Below, piece after piece: positions 1-9,626 of a stretch of DNA of 64,000 nt (position 1 is its first letter; the number at the start of each line of letters is the position of its first letter). The translations under genes were made by a program, and so were the position numbers. The stretch spans positions 60,375,023 to 60,439,022 of the forward strand of contig CM043970.1 in assembly GCA_014529385.2 (NCBI GenBank), read 5' to 3'. The notes under the pieces were generated by a model that was not told the DNA's origin, did not search any database, and was given only the letters and a program-made list of their open reading frames with translations. Source of the DNA: Adiantum capillus-veneris. Taxonomy: Eukaryota > Streptophyta > Polypodiopsida > Polypodiales > Pteridaceae.

Positions 1-2330
1 AATTTGTAGGTGGGATGACACCAAACCTAAAGCTTTTCAAGCACTTGGATACATAGTGCTTTTCTATAAACTTCATGAGTTTTCTCACCTTCAAATCTAG
101 AATTTAAAATTTGTCAGTGGGATTACACTAAACCTAGCCTTTTTCCTAGCACTAGTGGGATTACACTAAACCTAGCCTTTTTCCTAGCACCAGTACTGGG
201 ATATATAGTGCTCTTTTTCAAAAACATGGAAAACCTACATATGAGAAAAGTATATTTGAAGTCTTTACGTGATTTTCCTAAATTTGCTTCTGAAATTTAG
301 AGATTTTCCTTTAAAACTTGAAGGTTTTTACAAAATTTGAAGGTTGCCATCAAGGGCTCTTGGAGAATCCCACAAAAAATTGAAAATTGAAAAACCTACA
401 TATGATAAACTTTTAGAGAGAAATTTACTATAATTGAAGGGTTTTATATTTGAATTTCTTAGTTTGTGTGTTTGATGATGACTGTATGCCTCCCCTTTGA
501 TCTGTATCTCATACTGCTAATTTCTATGAACTTTGTAAGTTTTCTCATCGAATTTAGATGTAACCCTCAAAATTTGCAGGTGGGATTACACTTAACGTAG
601 GTTTTTTTTTTAGCACTTGGATATATAGTGCTTTTTTCCAAATACTTGAAAAAACCTCCATATGAAAAATTTTAGAGGCAAATGTACTATATTTGAAGAT
701 ATTTACATGATTTTCCTAGAATTTTCCTCTAAAAGTTTGGAGATTTACATCTAAAATTTGAGGATTTTTACTAAATTTAGAGGTTTCCATCAAGGGCCAA
801 TCCTACAAAAAAATATTTTGTATGAGAAATTTCAAAAGAAAATCTACTATATTTGAAGGTTTTCAAGTTTGATTTTCTCAATTTGCATGTATGATAATGA
901 TTGAATGCCTCCTCTCGGATTTGTAATTCATCCCTACTAATTGGTCCCAAAGTCAGCAAAACTTGCAATTGCAACTCATCAAGCTCTCTACCTTGTGGAT
1001 CCCTCCAGAGTGTGTTTTGTTGGTGTCAATCTTCCAACTTTTACTAAGGAACTTGAGAAGCCATCACTCATAGTTTCCCTTCTTAGAAACTTACATCCAA
1101 GTCACCCGCTTTGTGTGCCAACACAACTAGCATTTTTTTTGCTTATTAAATGGCCTAAATGATGTCAACACTGGCTTGCACCTTGAAGGTATGTTAGTAT
1201 TATTCAATACTGACATTTAAGAAGTTGACATGGCTGAAAGATTCATGATGAGATTCCTATCAAGGGCTCTTGGAGAAGCCCCCAAAAAAGATTATGGTTG
1301 AAAATGCTTTATCAACATGTACACTAAGTGTGATCATGTATTGGAAAACGCACAACAGGCTCTCGATGGTATTAATGTTTGTAGTTTAGGATTTCTCATA
1401 TGTCTAGAAGGAGAAGGGTGAGGGTAAGGAAGCTGCGAGTAGTTTTCACATGAGGCAAGGTGAGGACTCGTGTCAGGATACAATTTTGTGTCCTTATATC
1501 TCAAAGGTATGTGCCATCATGCAAGTATTTTCCATAAGCAAACTAAAATGGCTATTGAGTGGCTCTTTAAACAAACCATCCTATTTCAAAAATGTTTTGG
1601 TCAACATGTACACCATATTTAAATGTAACCTCTTGAATTGCACTTATGTGGCCTTTGGCACCCCCATTCTTAGGGGGTTCTTACTCAAAATTTTCTATAT
1701 TTACATTAAACTTAGATTTTCTTTGAGCACTCAGGCACACAATGCTTTTTTCAAAGATTTGAAAAACCTACCTATGAAAAAATTTAAAGGAAAATTTATT
1801 GTATTTAATGGTTTTTACATTAAATTTGTATAAACTTTGTAGGAATTCTTACCTTCAAATCTAGAATTTAGAGGTAAATCTCAAAATTTGTAGATTAGTT
1901 TACAATAAAAATAGGTTTTTTTTTAGCGTTCAGAGACACAATACCTTCTCCCAAAAACTTGGAAAACCTACGTATGAGAAATTTTAAAGGCAAATTTACT
2001 ATATTTGTAGGTTCTCTTTTGCAGGTGGGATCACACTAAACCTAAGTTTTTTTTTAACACTCAAATACACAATGTTTTTTCCAAAAAACTTTGAAAATCT
2101 ACTTATGATTGCAATAAGCGTACACTCAATTACATTTCTAGGTGTGATTGCACTAAACCTAGCCCTTTTTTCAGCATTGAAGTACACAAATTCAATGTTA
2201 CAAAAGATGAAAACTTTGAGACTTTTAGTAGGGAGGGGAAGGTGTCGAAGTGCCTTACACATTATTTGTTGAAGGTGCCATTGATCCAACATCTAATGAT
2301 GATGGTGAAGAGGCAAATTCCCCTCATCTA
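1..2330. repeat. AT-rich interspersed repeat, many decayed copies
   Basis: This stretch is built from diverged copies of one unit. It starts with a GTGGGATTACACTAAACCT-like phrase, then a T-run, AGCACT, an AGTGCTTTTTTC-like phrase, AAAACCTACATATGA and TACTATATTTGAAG. Copies can be seen near 8, 117, 149, 568, 1690, 1895, 2022 and 2140. More occur near 15105, 15700 and 16075, so the family is dispersed. The unit has no open frame of its own. The class of repeat is unknown to me. Confidence 0.6.
1300..1640 (+). pseudogene. PPR-like protein remnant
   Basis: The plus strand carries broken phrases that match the rhythm of plant pentatricopeptide-repeat proteins: NMYTKC-like and ENAQQALDG around 1310-1365, GEGKEAASSF near 1420-1450, ISKVCAIMQ near 1500-1530 and VLVNMYTIF near 1600-1625. 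In intact family members these correspond to the helices of successive ~35-residue repeats that bind organellar RNA. Here the frame shifts at least once and no full repeat survives. It is embedded in the AT-rich interspersed repeat, so it was probably carried there by duplication. The call rests on phrase similarity only. Confidence 0.4.
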
Positions 2331-2865
2331 GACCTGGCATGATAGCTAACACATTAATGGTTTCTTGAACTATTGGTTTTCTTGAATGTGGGATGGGTAT
2401 GGAGATAATCATTTGAATGCTAGAGGCCCAACAACATGCTTCGATGTCTGTAAACCATTCTTCATCTCTTTCTGCATCAAGCTAGGGGCCAATCCCATGG
2501 GCTCGAGAATGTCGAGTCTGATGTATAAGCCATCCAATGAGCAAACATGAGCTATGCTTCTTTTCCCCTTTTCTAAAGGCTTGGAATCATTTATTTTAAG
2601 CATACGAGGTTGCTGTGAGTGCAACCAAGTGGCAATGGTACTCCTCACAAGATGCCTCATTGGGTGGTGATGGCACTACACATTTTTTTCACATCCATGG
2701 CCAATTGCATCTCTCAGATGTGGTACATATAGGCATGATTGTCTTCCATGTTGGCCAAATATGTGCAGCAGCTCCTTGGAGAAGCTATTTAAGGTTAAAT
2801 TCTCCTTCATCATGGAGTTGGAAGGGCCTATTAGCTCTCTTTTTTTCTCAAAAAATTACACACAC

Positions 2866-2870
<5 letters not shown>
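2331..2870. other. no recognised feature
   Basis: Unique-looking sequence between the AT-rich repeat and a (GT)n tract. Short frames exist on both strands (about 83 codons minus, 100 codons plus), but neither has a motif I recognise, and the plus frame runs into the microsatellite. Confidence 0.4.

Positions 2871-2910
<40 letters not shown>
2871..2910. repeat. (GT)20 microsatellite
   Basis: Uninterrupted GT dinucleotides for 40 bp, preceded by a short CA run, so the pair can form a hairpin. Confidence 0.95.
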
Positions 2911-2912
<2 letters not shown>

Positions 2913-3075
2913 AACAAACACCATAAACGTTGGAGACTTCATGACTTGGGAGCAAAGCTTGAGAACAAAGGGTAATGTGACCTACAAATTTTAAACGTTA
3001 CCTCTAAATTATAAATTAGAAGGTAAGAAAACCTACAAAATATGAAGGTATTTAATCTTTAAAGTTTTTTTTGGG

Positions 3076-3079
<4 letters not shown>

Positions 3080-3141
<62 letters not shown>

Positions 3142-3153
3142 TAGATAGATAGA
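3080..3153. repeat. (GA)n followed by (ATAG)n, at the 3' end of the LINE
   Basis: About 57 bp of GA dinucleotides pass into four or five GATA/ATAG units. Read on the minus strand, this is the sequence directly after the LINE 3' untranslated region (…AATAAAATCTATCTATCT…CTCTCT). It is therefore probably the simple-repeat tail of that element rather than an unrelated microsatellite. Confidence 0.85.
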
Positions 3154-3185
3154 TTTTATTATCTTCCTCGGAGGTCAAATATGAC

Positions 3186-4745
3186 CTATGGGACCAAAGT
3201 TACATGTGATGTAGTATGTGTATGGCTGATGAGTGACTCTCGATGCTCCAAAATTGTAGTGATGAGAGTCGCAATGGAGAGCCCACACTTTGGCTGGGAG
3301 AGGAAAGTGTGTAGGTCTAAGTTATGGCTGAAAATGTGAGAGAAGCAAGTTCGGATGTGACCAAAAGCTGAGCACTCTAGTAGTGTGTGGTACTCAGACT
3401 CTCGAACTTGCAATGAGCATAATGTGCACAGTCGATTTGATTCTTCTCCATTGCCCCAACGCCCTATCTTGCATCGAAGGAAATGGGAGCTAAGCCGAAT
3501 CGCTGCGATAGTGCGTATCGCGGACAAGGGAATAGGCTCAAGCATGTAAGTGTGAGTATGGTTTCCTCTCTCAGCGAAGAACATGGTTTTGTAGTTGGGG
3601 GCAATATGGATGGTGTAATGTATGAAGCGTGACCCACTGGATTTCTCCCAAGCCGTAATACATTGGCGTTGTAGAAAAGCTTCATTCACTTGAGAGTCAA
3701 TTGAAGCATCATGTAGCAAGTGTAATGCATCCCATCTCCCAAACCACTTCTTTATGTCTTGCATCCATCCCGTGCTCAAGATCTTGCTTTTATGCGTCTT
3801 TTGAACTTTTTTGCTTGCTTCCCATGCAATTGTAGGAAGTCGATGTGAGGGGTTTTGACGCATCTTTATCATGTACTCCACAACCCTTTCCATGCCCATA
3901 ACCTCAATTGGAAGAGATCCTGACTCAAGAAGTAGGAGCATATATGGTGTTTGTGTCTTAACTTGGAGAAAGTTTGTAAGAAAACGCTTTTGGACATTCT
4001 CAAACTCTTTCCAAGTAGACTTTAAGATGCTCCCGCCCCACACTTCAACTCCATAAAGAAGAACCGGTGTCACCAATGCATCAAAAAGATACTTCTTGAG
4101 AACCCAACACTTGATGTTTCCCGCATTACACATGTTCTCAAATGCATAATATGCTCTCTTTCCCGCTTCCAAACGACGCATAGCACATTCATGCCACTTG
4201 TAATTGGATGGAACCTCAAGGCCAAGGTACTTAAAGCTCTCAGCAACTTCAAGTGTCTCATTGTTGTACACAATGCATGGCTTCTCCTTATGGTTGGTTT
4301 TCACAAGCATAACCTTTGTTTTGGATTCTTTTACAATCAACCCACTATGCAAGCAAAAGTTCTCAAGGACAACCATAAGCTTTTGTGCATCTTCTAAAGT
4401 GTGTGCTAGAAGCACTACATCATCCGCATACAACAAAAGCATGATTACCACATTGCAAATAGTGACCTCTTCAATGCCTTCTTCTTGCATAAAGTCAAGT
4501 ACCATTTGTTCCAATTGATCGATGCATAGACCAAAGAGAGTTGGTGACAATGGACATCCTTGTTTAACCCCAATAGTGCTTACAAAAATTTCTGAAATTT
4601 CTCTTCCCATGCGCAATTGACAAATCACCTTCTCATAGATCCGAGAAACCGCAAGCATAAACTCAGTTGGCACTTGGAGTTCTTCCATCCTTCTCCACAA
4701 ATTGTTACGTGGAATCAAAATCAAAGACTTTCTTAAAGTCCACAA
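3186..4745 (-). pseudogene. LINE reverse transcriptase, C-terminal half with zinc finger
   Basis: This ~519-codon frame continues the reverse transcriptase after the frameshift. Motif B is GVKQGCPLSPTLFG and motif C is LLLYADDVVLLA with both catalytic Asp intact. SFKYLGLEV follows as the thumb-side motif. The C-terminal third has a Cys-His cluster (LCTLCSL…HTLLEC, C-x2-C-xn-H-x4-C) like the zf-RVT region of plant LINEs. The frame stops at 3186, some 30 bp before the simple-repeat tail. It is one protein with the preceding entry in the ancestral element. As it stands it is not translatable in one piece, so this copy is dead in cis. Confidence 0.85.
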
Positions 4746-6537
4746 AACAACAATACAATCGCTTGCCTTTCAACCAACTTTCCTCCATGAGAACACGAAG
4801 AGTGACAAGATGATCAATGGTGCTATGGCATCGACGAAAACCCGCTTGTCCCTTTGCATGCTTGCCATTCTCTTCAGCCCAATCACTCAATTTCATCTCC
4901 ATTATGCACCCAAACAACTTTGCCATAAGAGACCCAATCATTATAGTCCGGTAGTTGCTTACATTCTTTACATCCCCTCCTTTATGAAAAGGCTTAGCCC
5001 AATTAGTACTCCAATCATAAGGCATACCATGTTGAAGTGCAAGGTTGAACATATCACACATCCACTCATGGGTAAAATCTCCCGTCCATTTGATCATCTC
5101 CGGCTTGATACCTTGAAGATCTCCCACTTTGCGAGTGGCCAACTTTTCAAGCCCACCGCATACATCCTCAATAGTAAAAAAAGAGGGCATACATGGGAGT
5201 GAACCATAAAATGGAATTTTTTCAGCATTTTCTTGCTCATATAATTGCCTACAATGTGTGTACATATCCACTAGACTCAAGTTACCAAAATTCTCAACCC
5301 GCTTGCCCCTCAAGTTTCTCCGAAATCTTGCACATGCATGTGCCTTTTCTTGGACTTGAAATTCTTGTTGCTTTACTTCCCATCTTCTTCTCTTCTTTTG
5401 AATCAATGCCTTGTATGTATGCAAATGACTTTGATAGTTTTCTTTGTCCATAGTTGCATCAAGCTTTATCAAGGATTTTCGAGCATCTTGACATTCTTTA
5501 TCAAACCACCTTTTGCGTGATGTATCTTTGTTGATACCATGGAGATGCTTTATGGCAAAGCATTCTTCCGCACAAGAACAAATAGCTTTCTTGAAAGCTT
5601 CCCATTTAGTTTCCAATGGTGCATCACATTGAAGCTTTGTCATCCATAATTTTTGCTCAACCATTTCAATGTACATTGGTGCCCGTTTGAAATCCATACA
5701 TAGTGATAACTTCTCTTTCCTTTGGCTGAAATTATCATGCTTAGTTTCTTCTCCACATGAAAGGTCAATACATAAGGTGCGATGGTCGGATTCCGGGGTC
5801 CATTGACCAAACATAAAACTCTTTATGCGATACATGATGGCTTCAGAGAGTAGCATATAGTCAATCACACTATCCCCATTATGTCTCCTACATGTAAATC
5901 CATTGGTTCCACTCCACAAAGATACACCATTGGCAATGAGCATACCCGTGCTATTACACATGTGTAAAAGTAACTTTCCATAGTGATCCGGCTCTTTCTC
6001 ATCCATTGAAGTACGATCATACAAGTGAACTTCCTCCAACTCCCTTGAAATGTATGGCATATCAAATTGTTGAGTATCATGTTGCAATGTTTTTGTGCGA
6101 GCATTCATATCCCCAAATACAATAACATCACCTTCACCTTTGAAATAAGCAATGTCCTCTTCTAAATCAGAAAATGGCTGATCTCTATCCATGCAAGCAT
6201 AAAAGGGAGAATCATGATGAGGAATGTAGCAACCGGCTACAAAAATGGGTGCTCTTTTTGGTGTCATAATTTTCAGCCATACATAACGTTTGTACTTGTC
6301 ATCTTTTACAATTGATACAAAATCTTCCAATCCTTTCTTAACCATACATGCTACCCCTCCTTGTCCTCTTCCTTGCTTGAGATTCTTTGACCACATCAAT
6401 GAATGTACATTGTAATCCTCCAAGCCGTTAATCCTTTGTGTATCATGCTCCCAAGTTTCAACAAGAAGTACAACATCGGCTTTGCTTGTTAGTTCATCAA
6501 TGCCAACCCCCGCATTCCATGGGTATCCATTACAATT
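4705..6537 (-). pseudogene. LINE endonuclease and N-terminal half of reverse transcriptase
   Basis: This 610-residue frame opens with an NCNGYPWN-type start, where the Asn is catalytic. It then shows VETWE (Glu), GDMNA near residue 140, SVIDYM, and ESDHR near residue 250. That is the full endonuclease/exonuclease/phosphatase motif set used to nick target DNA. From about residue 420 it enters reverse transcriptase (GIKPEMIKW, NYRTIMIGS, GQAGFRRCHST) and reaches motif A, YCCFVDFKKVFD. The frame is then lost near 4705-4745, where motif B begins in another frame. The first in-frame Met lies at 6423, but the domain clearly starts upstream, and the TGA at 6538-6540 blocks any extension. The protein acts by target-primed reverse transcription in the nucleus. 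Confidence 0.85.
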
Positions 6538-6631
6538 TCAAAAGCTAGAATACAAGCAACCTACAAGCAACCTAGAGAACTATACAATTAAACAGAGAGA
6601 AGGAGGAGGAGGAACAGGAGAATGTAAATAT

Positions 6632-6635
<4 letters not shown>

Positions 6636-6694
<59 letters not shown>
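6636..6694. repeat. (TC)n microsatellite
   Basis: About 58 bp of TC dinucleotides lie just beyond the readable 5' end of the LINE. They are in the opposite orientation to the (GA)n at the other end, so the two tracts form an inverted pair. Confidence 0.95.
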
Positions 6695-6696
<2 letters not shown>

Positions 6697-6947
6697 CAAT
6701 AGCTATAAAGCACTCTTAGATCCATTGAATAAGGTTTAGAAAATCCTACGTAACATGTGAGAACCTACCAAGCTTGGTATTAAAGGAATATTTGTTGTCT
6801 CTTGAATCTTTTTTTTTTGAGAATCCATAGAGAGATATTGTGAATCATTTTTTTGCACTGCAAAAGAGTGTATACATGTAGAAAAATAGAATCGATATAA
6901 TTTTCCACCATTGTAGTTGTAAGAATAGAAGACATGCATTTTCTAGC

Positions 6948-6974
6948 TGCGGCAACGCGCGGGTTAGATACTAG
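6948..6974 (+). mobile_element. Helitron-type 3' terminus
   Basis: The sequence TGCGGCAACGCGCGGG, then TTAGATACTAG, then T has the form of a plant Helitron 3' end: a short GC-rich stem-loop (GCG-GCAA-CGC) about a dozen bases before a CTAG terminus, inserted ahead of a T. A close relative occurs at 16731-16754. I see no matching 5' end upstream; the LINE and (TC)n tract occupy that space. Confidence 0.6.
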
Positions 6975-7200
6975 TAGCTTTAAAATCTCTAAAAATAAAA
7001 ATAAAAAATCTTTAAAGATTAAAGCTCTAAAGGATAAATTCCTTCCATAAAGTTTTAACTAACAAAAATCACAACTTTAGTCTATTACCATGGGCGAACT
7101 AAATTTTCAAAATGAAAAGGTGGGTAAAAGAACTTCTCAAATTTCAAAATGAAAAGGTGACTCTTGGGATTTGTGGAGCCTCTGGAGTCTAAGGCTTCTA

Positions 7201-7353
7201 TCTATTCTATACTTATGCAAATTAAAAATTTCAAGCAAGAAGAAGACATCCACGTGTCATGCATTGGTTCACTTCACAAAAGTTTAGACCAAACATCTAA
7301 TGTAAAATGCAAAAGTGAAGGGTCAGATTTGACATGCATAGGGAAATGAAAAG
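7201..7353 (+). mobile_element. Helitron-like 5' segment, first tandem copy (copia target)
   Basis: The segment begins A|TCTATTCTATACTTATG and runs through CATCCACGTGTCATG to GGGAAATG. A second copy lies at 12552-12700 beyond the copia element. With copia removed, the two form a direct tandem duplication of about 170 bp. Both start with TC after an A and resemble the 5' end of the Helitron at 16127 (TCTAT-CTATA, AGCTTAAAA, CATCCAC). This fits a Helitron 5' end. No 3' end has been assigned to this copy. Confidence 0.5.
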
Positions 7354-7580
7354 TGTTGGAATTAGGGTTGCAGAGAAACACACACAGCTTGGAGAAGACG
7401 AAGGAAGCTCAAGGCACACAATAGAGAGTGTGTTACTTAGTGTGCAATGGAAAGATAGATAGCCCTAGAGTGATGGGCATATATACAATGCACGGGGGAA
7501 AAAACCTCCTAAAGAGGGAAAAAATGCCCCGGCGGTCCTAGTGTGTTCACACACATCACTACCACATGTATATGGTAACA
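7354..7580 (-). repeat. copia 3' LTR
   Basis: This is the 227-bp LTR downstream of pol on the minus strand. It is identical to the LTR at 12304-12530 except for one A/G difference inside the GGGAAAAAATGCCCC segment. It keeps the TG…CA ends. Confidence 0.97.
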
Positions 7581-7592
7581 AATCCCCCCTCG
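7581..7592 (-). other. copia polypurine tract
   Basis: On the minus strand, CGAGGGGGGATT lies directly before the 3' LTR. This is the expected position and composition for the plus-strand primer of reverse transcription. Confidence 0.85.
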
Positions 7593-7655
7593 AGTGATGC
7601 GGTGAACAAGAGCTGGCACATGAGTAAAGGGAAGTGCCATGCCCTGAGGACAGGA

Positions 7656-8141
7656 TCAGTCCACAATGGGGAATAAGCCCAAAGCTTTGCGGAAAGCTTC
7701 AAGCTTCTCACGAGACAATGCCTTTGTGAAAATATCGGCAAGGTTGTCCTGTGTTGGCACATAAGCCAAGCTGGTCTCTCCTGCTGAGAGCCTCTCCCTG
7801 ACATAGTGGTAATGCACCTCAATGTGCTTTGTGCGAGCATGAAAAACTGGGTTCCTCGCAACTGCCAATGCGCTCTGACTGTCAGTGTAGATAGTGTTGG
7901 CAGTGTCCTGTCCAACACCCAAATCAACCATAAGGCATCTGAGCCATACACACTCAACCGTAGCTGTGAAGACTCCCCTGTACTCAGCCTCACAACTAGA
8001 AGTGGCCATAGTAGGTTGCTTCTTGCTCAACCATGATATACATGAGCTGCCAAGCATGAAACAAAAACCACTTGTGGACACTCGCGTGTCAAAACAACCA
8101 GCCCAATCTGAGTCCGAAAAAGCATGTAAGTCTGGCGGCAA
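7656..8141 (-). pseudogene. copia RNase H domain
   Basis: This in-frame block of about 160 codons matches the C-terminal RNase H of copia Pol. Motifs are FSDSDWAGC (first Asp), SSCEAEYRG (Glu), YTDSQSAL (Asp) and KHIEVHYHYVRE, then LADIFTKAL near the stop. It degrades the RNA strand during cDNA synthesis. The catalytic positions look intact. It is out of frame with the upstream thumb/connection segment, so it could not be made as part of one polyprotein from this copy. It ends about 65 bp before the polypurine tract. Confidence 0.92.
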
Positions 8142-8440
8142 TGATCCCCCTTGGGATAAAACAAGCCAAGATGTAAAGTTCCACTAAGGTAGCGGAAAAT
8201 CCTCTTGACAGCCTGCCAATGCTTAGACCCTAGGCTATGCATAAATGTGCCGCCCTCTGAGACTGCAAATTGAATATCCGGCCTCGTGTTGCATACATAA
8301 ATGAGGCAGCCAACAACAGTTTGGTAAAGAGTGACATCAGCAGGATCGCCAGCATCATGTAGACTCAACTTCAAACCTGTTTCCATGGGAGTGGCAATAG
8401 GTTTGCAATCCTCAAGTCCAAACTTAATTACATAGCAATG
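8027..8440 (-). pseudogene. copia reverse transcriptase/RNase H connection segment
   Basis: The segment contains FGLEDCKPIATPME, then LYQTVVGCLIYVCNTRPDI, then HWQAVKRIFRYLSGT and LGLFYPKG. These are standard copia landmarks between the palm and RNase H. It is out of frame with the YVDD block upstream (shift near 8390-8440) and with RNase H downstream (shift near 8140). One or two bases appear to have been gained or lost at each junction. Confidence 0.88.
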
Positions 8441-9626
8441 TCTCTATGTAACTTTTCTGACACAAGGCAATACCAACATCACACTGCTTAAATTGTATAC
8501 CCAAGTAATGATGCAACAGCCCCAAATCTTTCATTTTGAAAGTAGCATTCAAATCAGCCTTAAATTCAGCAATATGTCTCTCATTTGGTCCAGTGATCAA
8601 CAAATCATCAACATAAAGAACCACAATGAGAAGTACATCATCCTAAAGCTTTACATACAATGTGATTTCTATTGGACTGTTATGAAAGCCTCATTTGACC
8701 AAATGAGTATCAGCTTTCTAATACCAAGCACGAGGAGATTGCTTCAACCCATACAAAGCCTTCTTACATCTGCACACTTTGTCCTCTTGTCCTTTTATGA
8801 CAAAACCGCGAGGCTGCGTTACATTAACTTCCTCAAATATGTCACCATTCAAGAAAGCAGTAACAATGTATGATTGATGTACATCCCAACCAAAATGAGC
8901 TGCCAATGCACATAGAAAACACACAGTAGTCATACGACAAGTGGGAGCAAAAGTCTCTTCATAATCAATGCCTTTTTGTTGTGCATAACCCTTTGCAACA
9001 AGTCTAGCCTTATGGCGATAGATCTCACCATCCGGCTTGCGTTTCAACTTGTAAACCCACTTCGTACCAATGGCCTTTTTGCCAAGATGCAAATCACATA
9101 AAGTCCATGTGTCATTTTCTATAAGTGCATCATATTCTGATTGCATGGCAGCCATCCAATTTTCTGAATTTTGTGCTTCATCAAAAGACAAAGGCTCCTC
9201 AACATCATGTAAACTAGACACAGCCAAAGCAAAACAATCTGATGCATAAGATGCATGGCGAGAGCCTGAACGAGTACGACTAGACAAAGGTGCATCCAAT
9301 TTACTGTCACGCAAAGTGTGCACCAGCCATTTTGGCATACCTCTAGCCTGCTCATTTTCAACCCTTTCCTCATCAAGTACATCATGTACATCTGCATCAG
9401 TAATAGGCTGATCTAAAACATTTTCAGAAACCCCCATAGGCTGTACATTTTCCTCATTTGAACTTACATTCATATTTCCACCACTGAAAAGAGCCAACAA
9501 AGTGTCATAAATGTCATGTGAGCTTACATTACTATCTCTAGTACATGACAGCAAGGGCTGAACAGAATCTTCCACAAACACTACATCCCGTGAAACTAGA
9601 ATACGTTTTGTTTGCGGATGATACAA
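8424..9626 (-). pseudogene. copia reverse transcriptase with three in-frame stops and altered motif A
   Basis: The frame covers the integrase-RT linker and the RT fingers and palm: IGTKWVYKLKRKPDG, RLVAKGYAQ, DYEETFAP, ALYGLKQSPRAWY, and after three stops (between 8640 and 8716) VLYVDDLLITG. Motif C, YVDD, is intact. In motif A, where copia elements read HQMDVKTAFLNG, this copy reads HQSYIVTAFLNG. The metal-binding Asp is replaced by Tyr (codon at 8868-8870). Even with the stops repaired, the enzyme should be inactive unless the window has an error here. Confidence 0.92.

Larger units (their letters stand above)
3080..6600 (-). mobile_element. LINE (non-LTR retrotransposon), decayed
   Basis: A minus-strand element with an APE-type endonuclease, then reverse transcriptase, then a C-terminal CCHC-like zinc-finger region, in the normal order of plant LINEs. 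The 3' untranslated region is only about 30 bp and ends in an ATCT/CT simple repeat rather than a clear poly(A). No gag-like first frame is visible upstream. The readable protein starts abruptly at 6537 after an in-frame TGA, so the copy is probably 5'-truncated. A (TC)n tract follows at 6636. I could not fix target-site duplications because both ends run into microsatellite. Confidence 0.85.
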
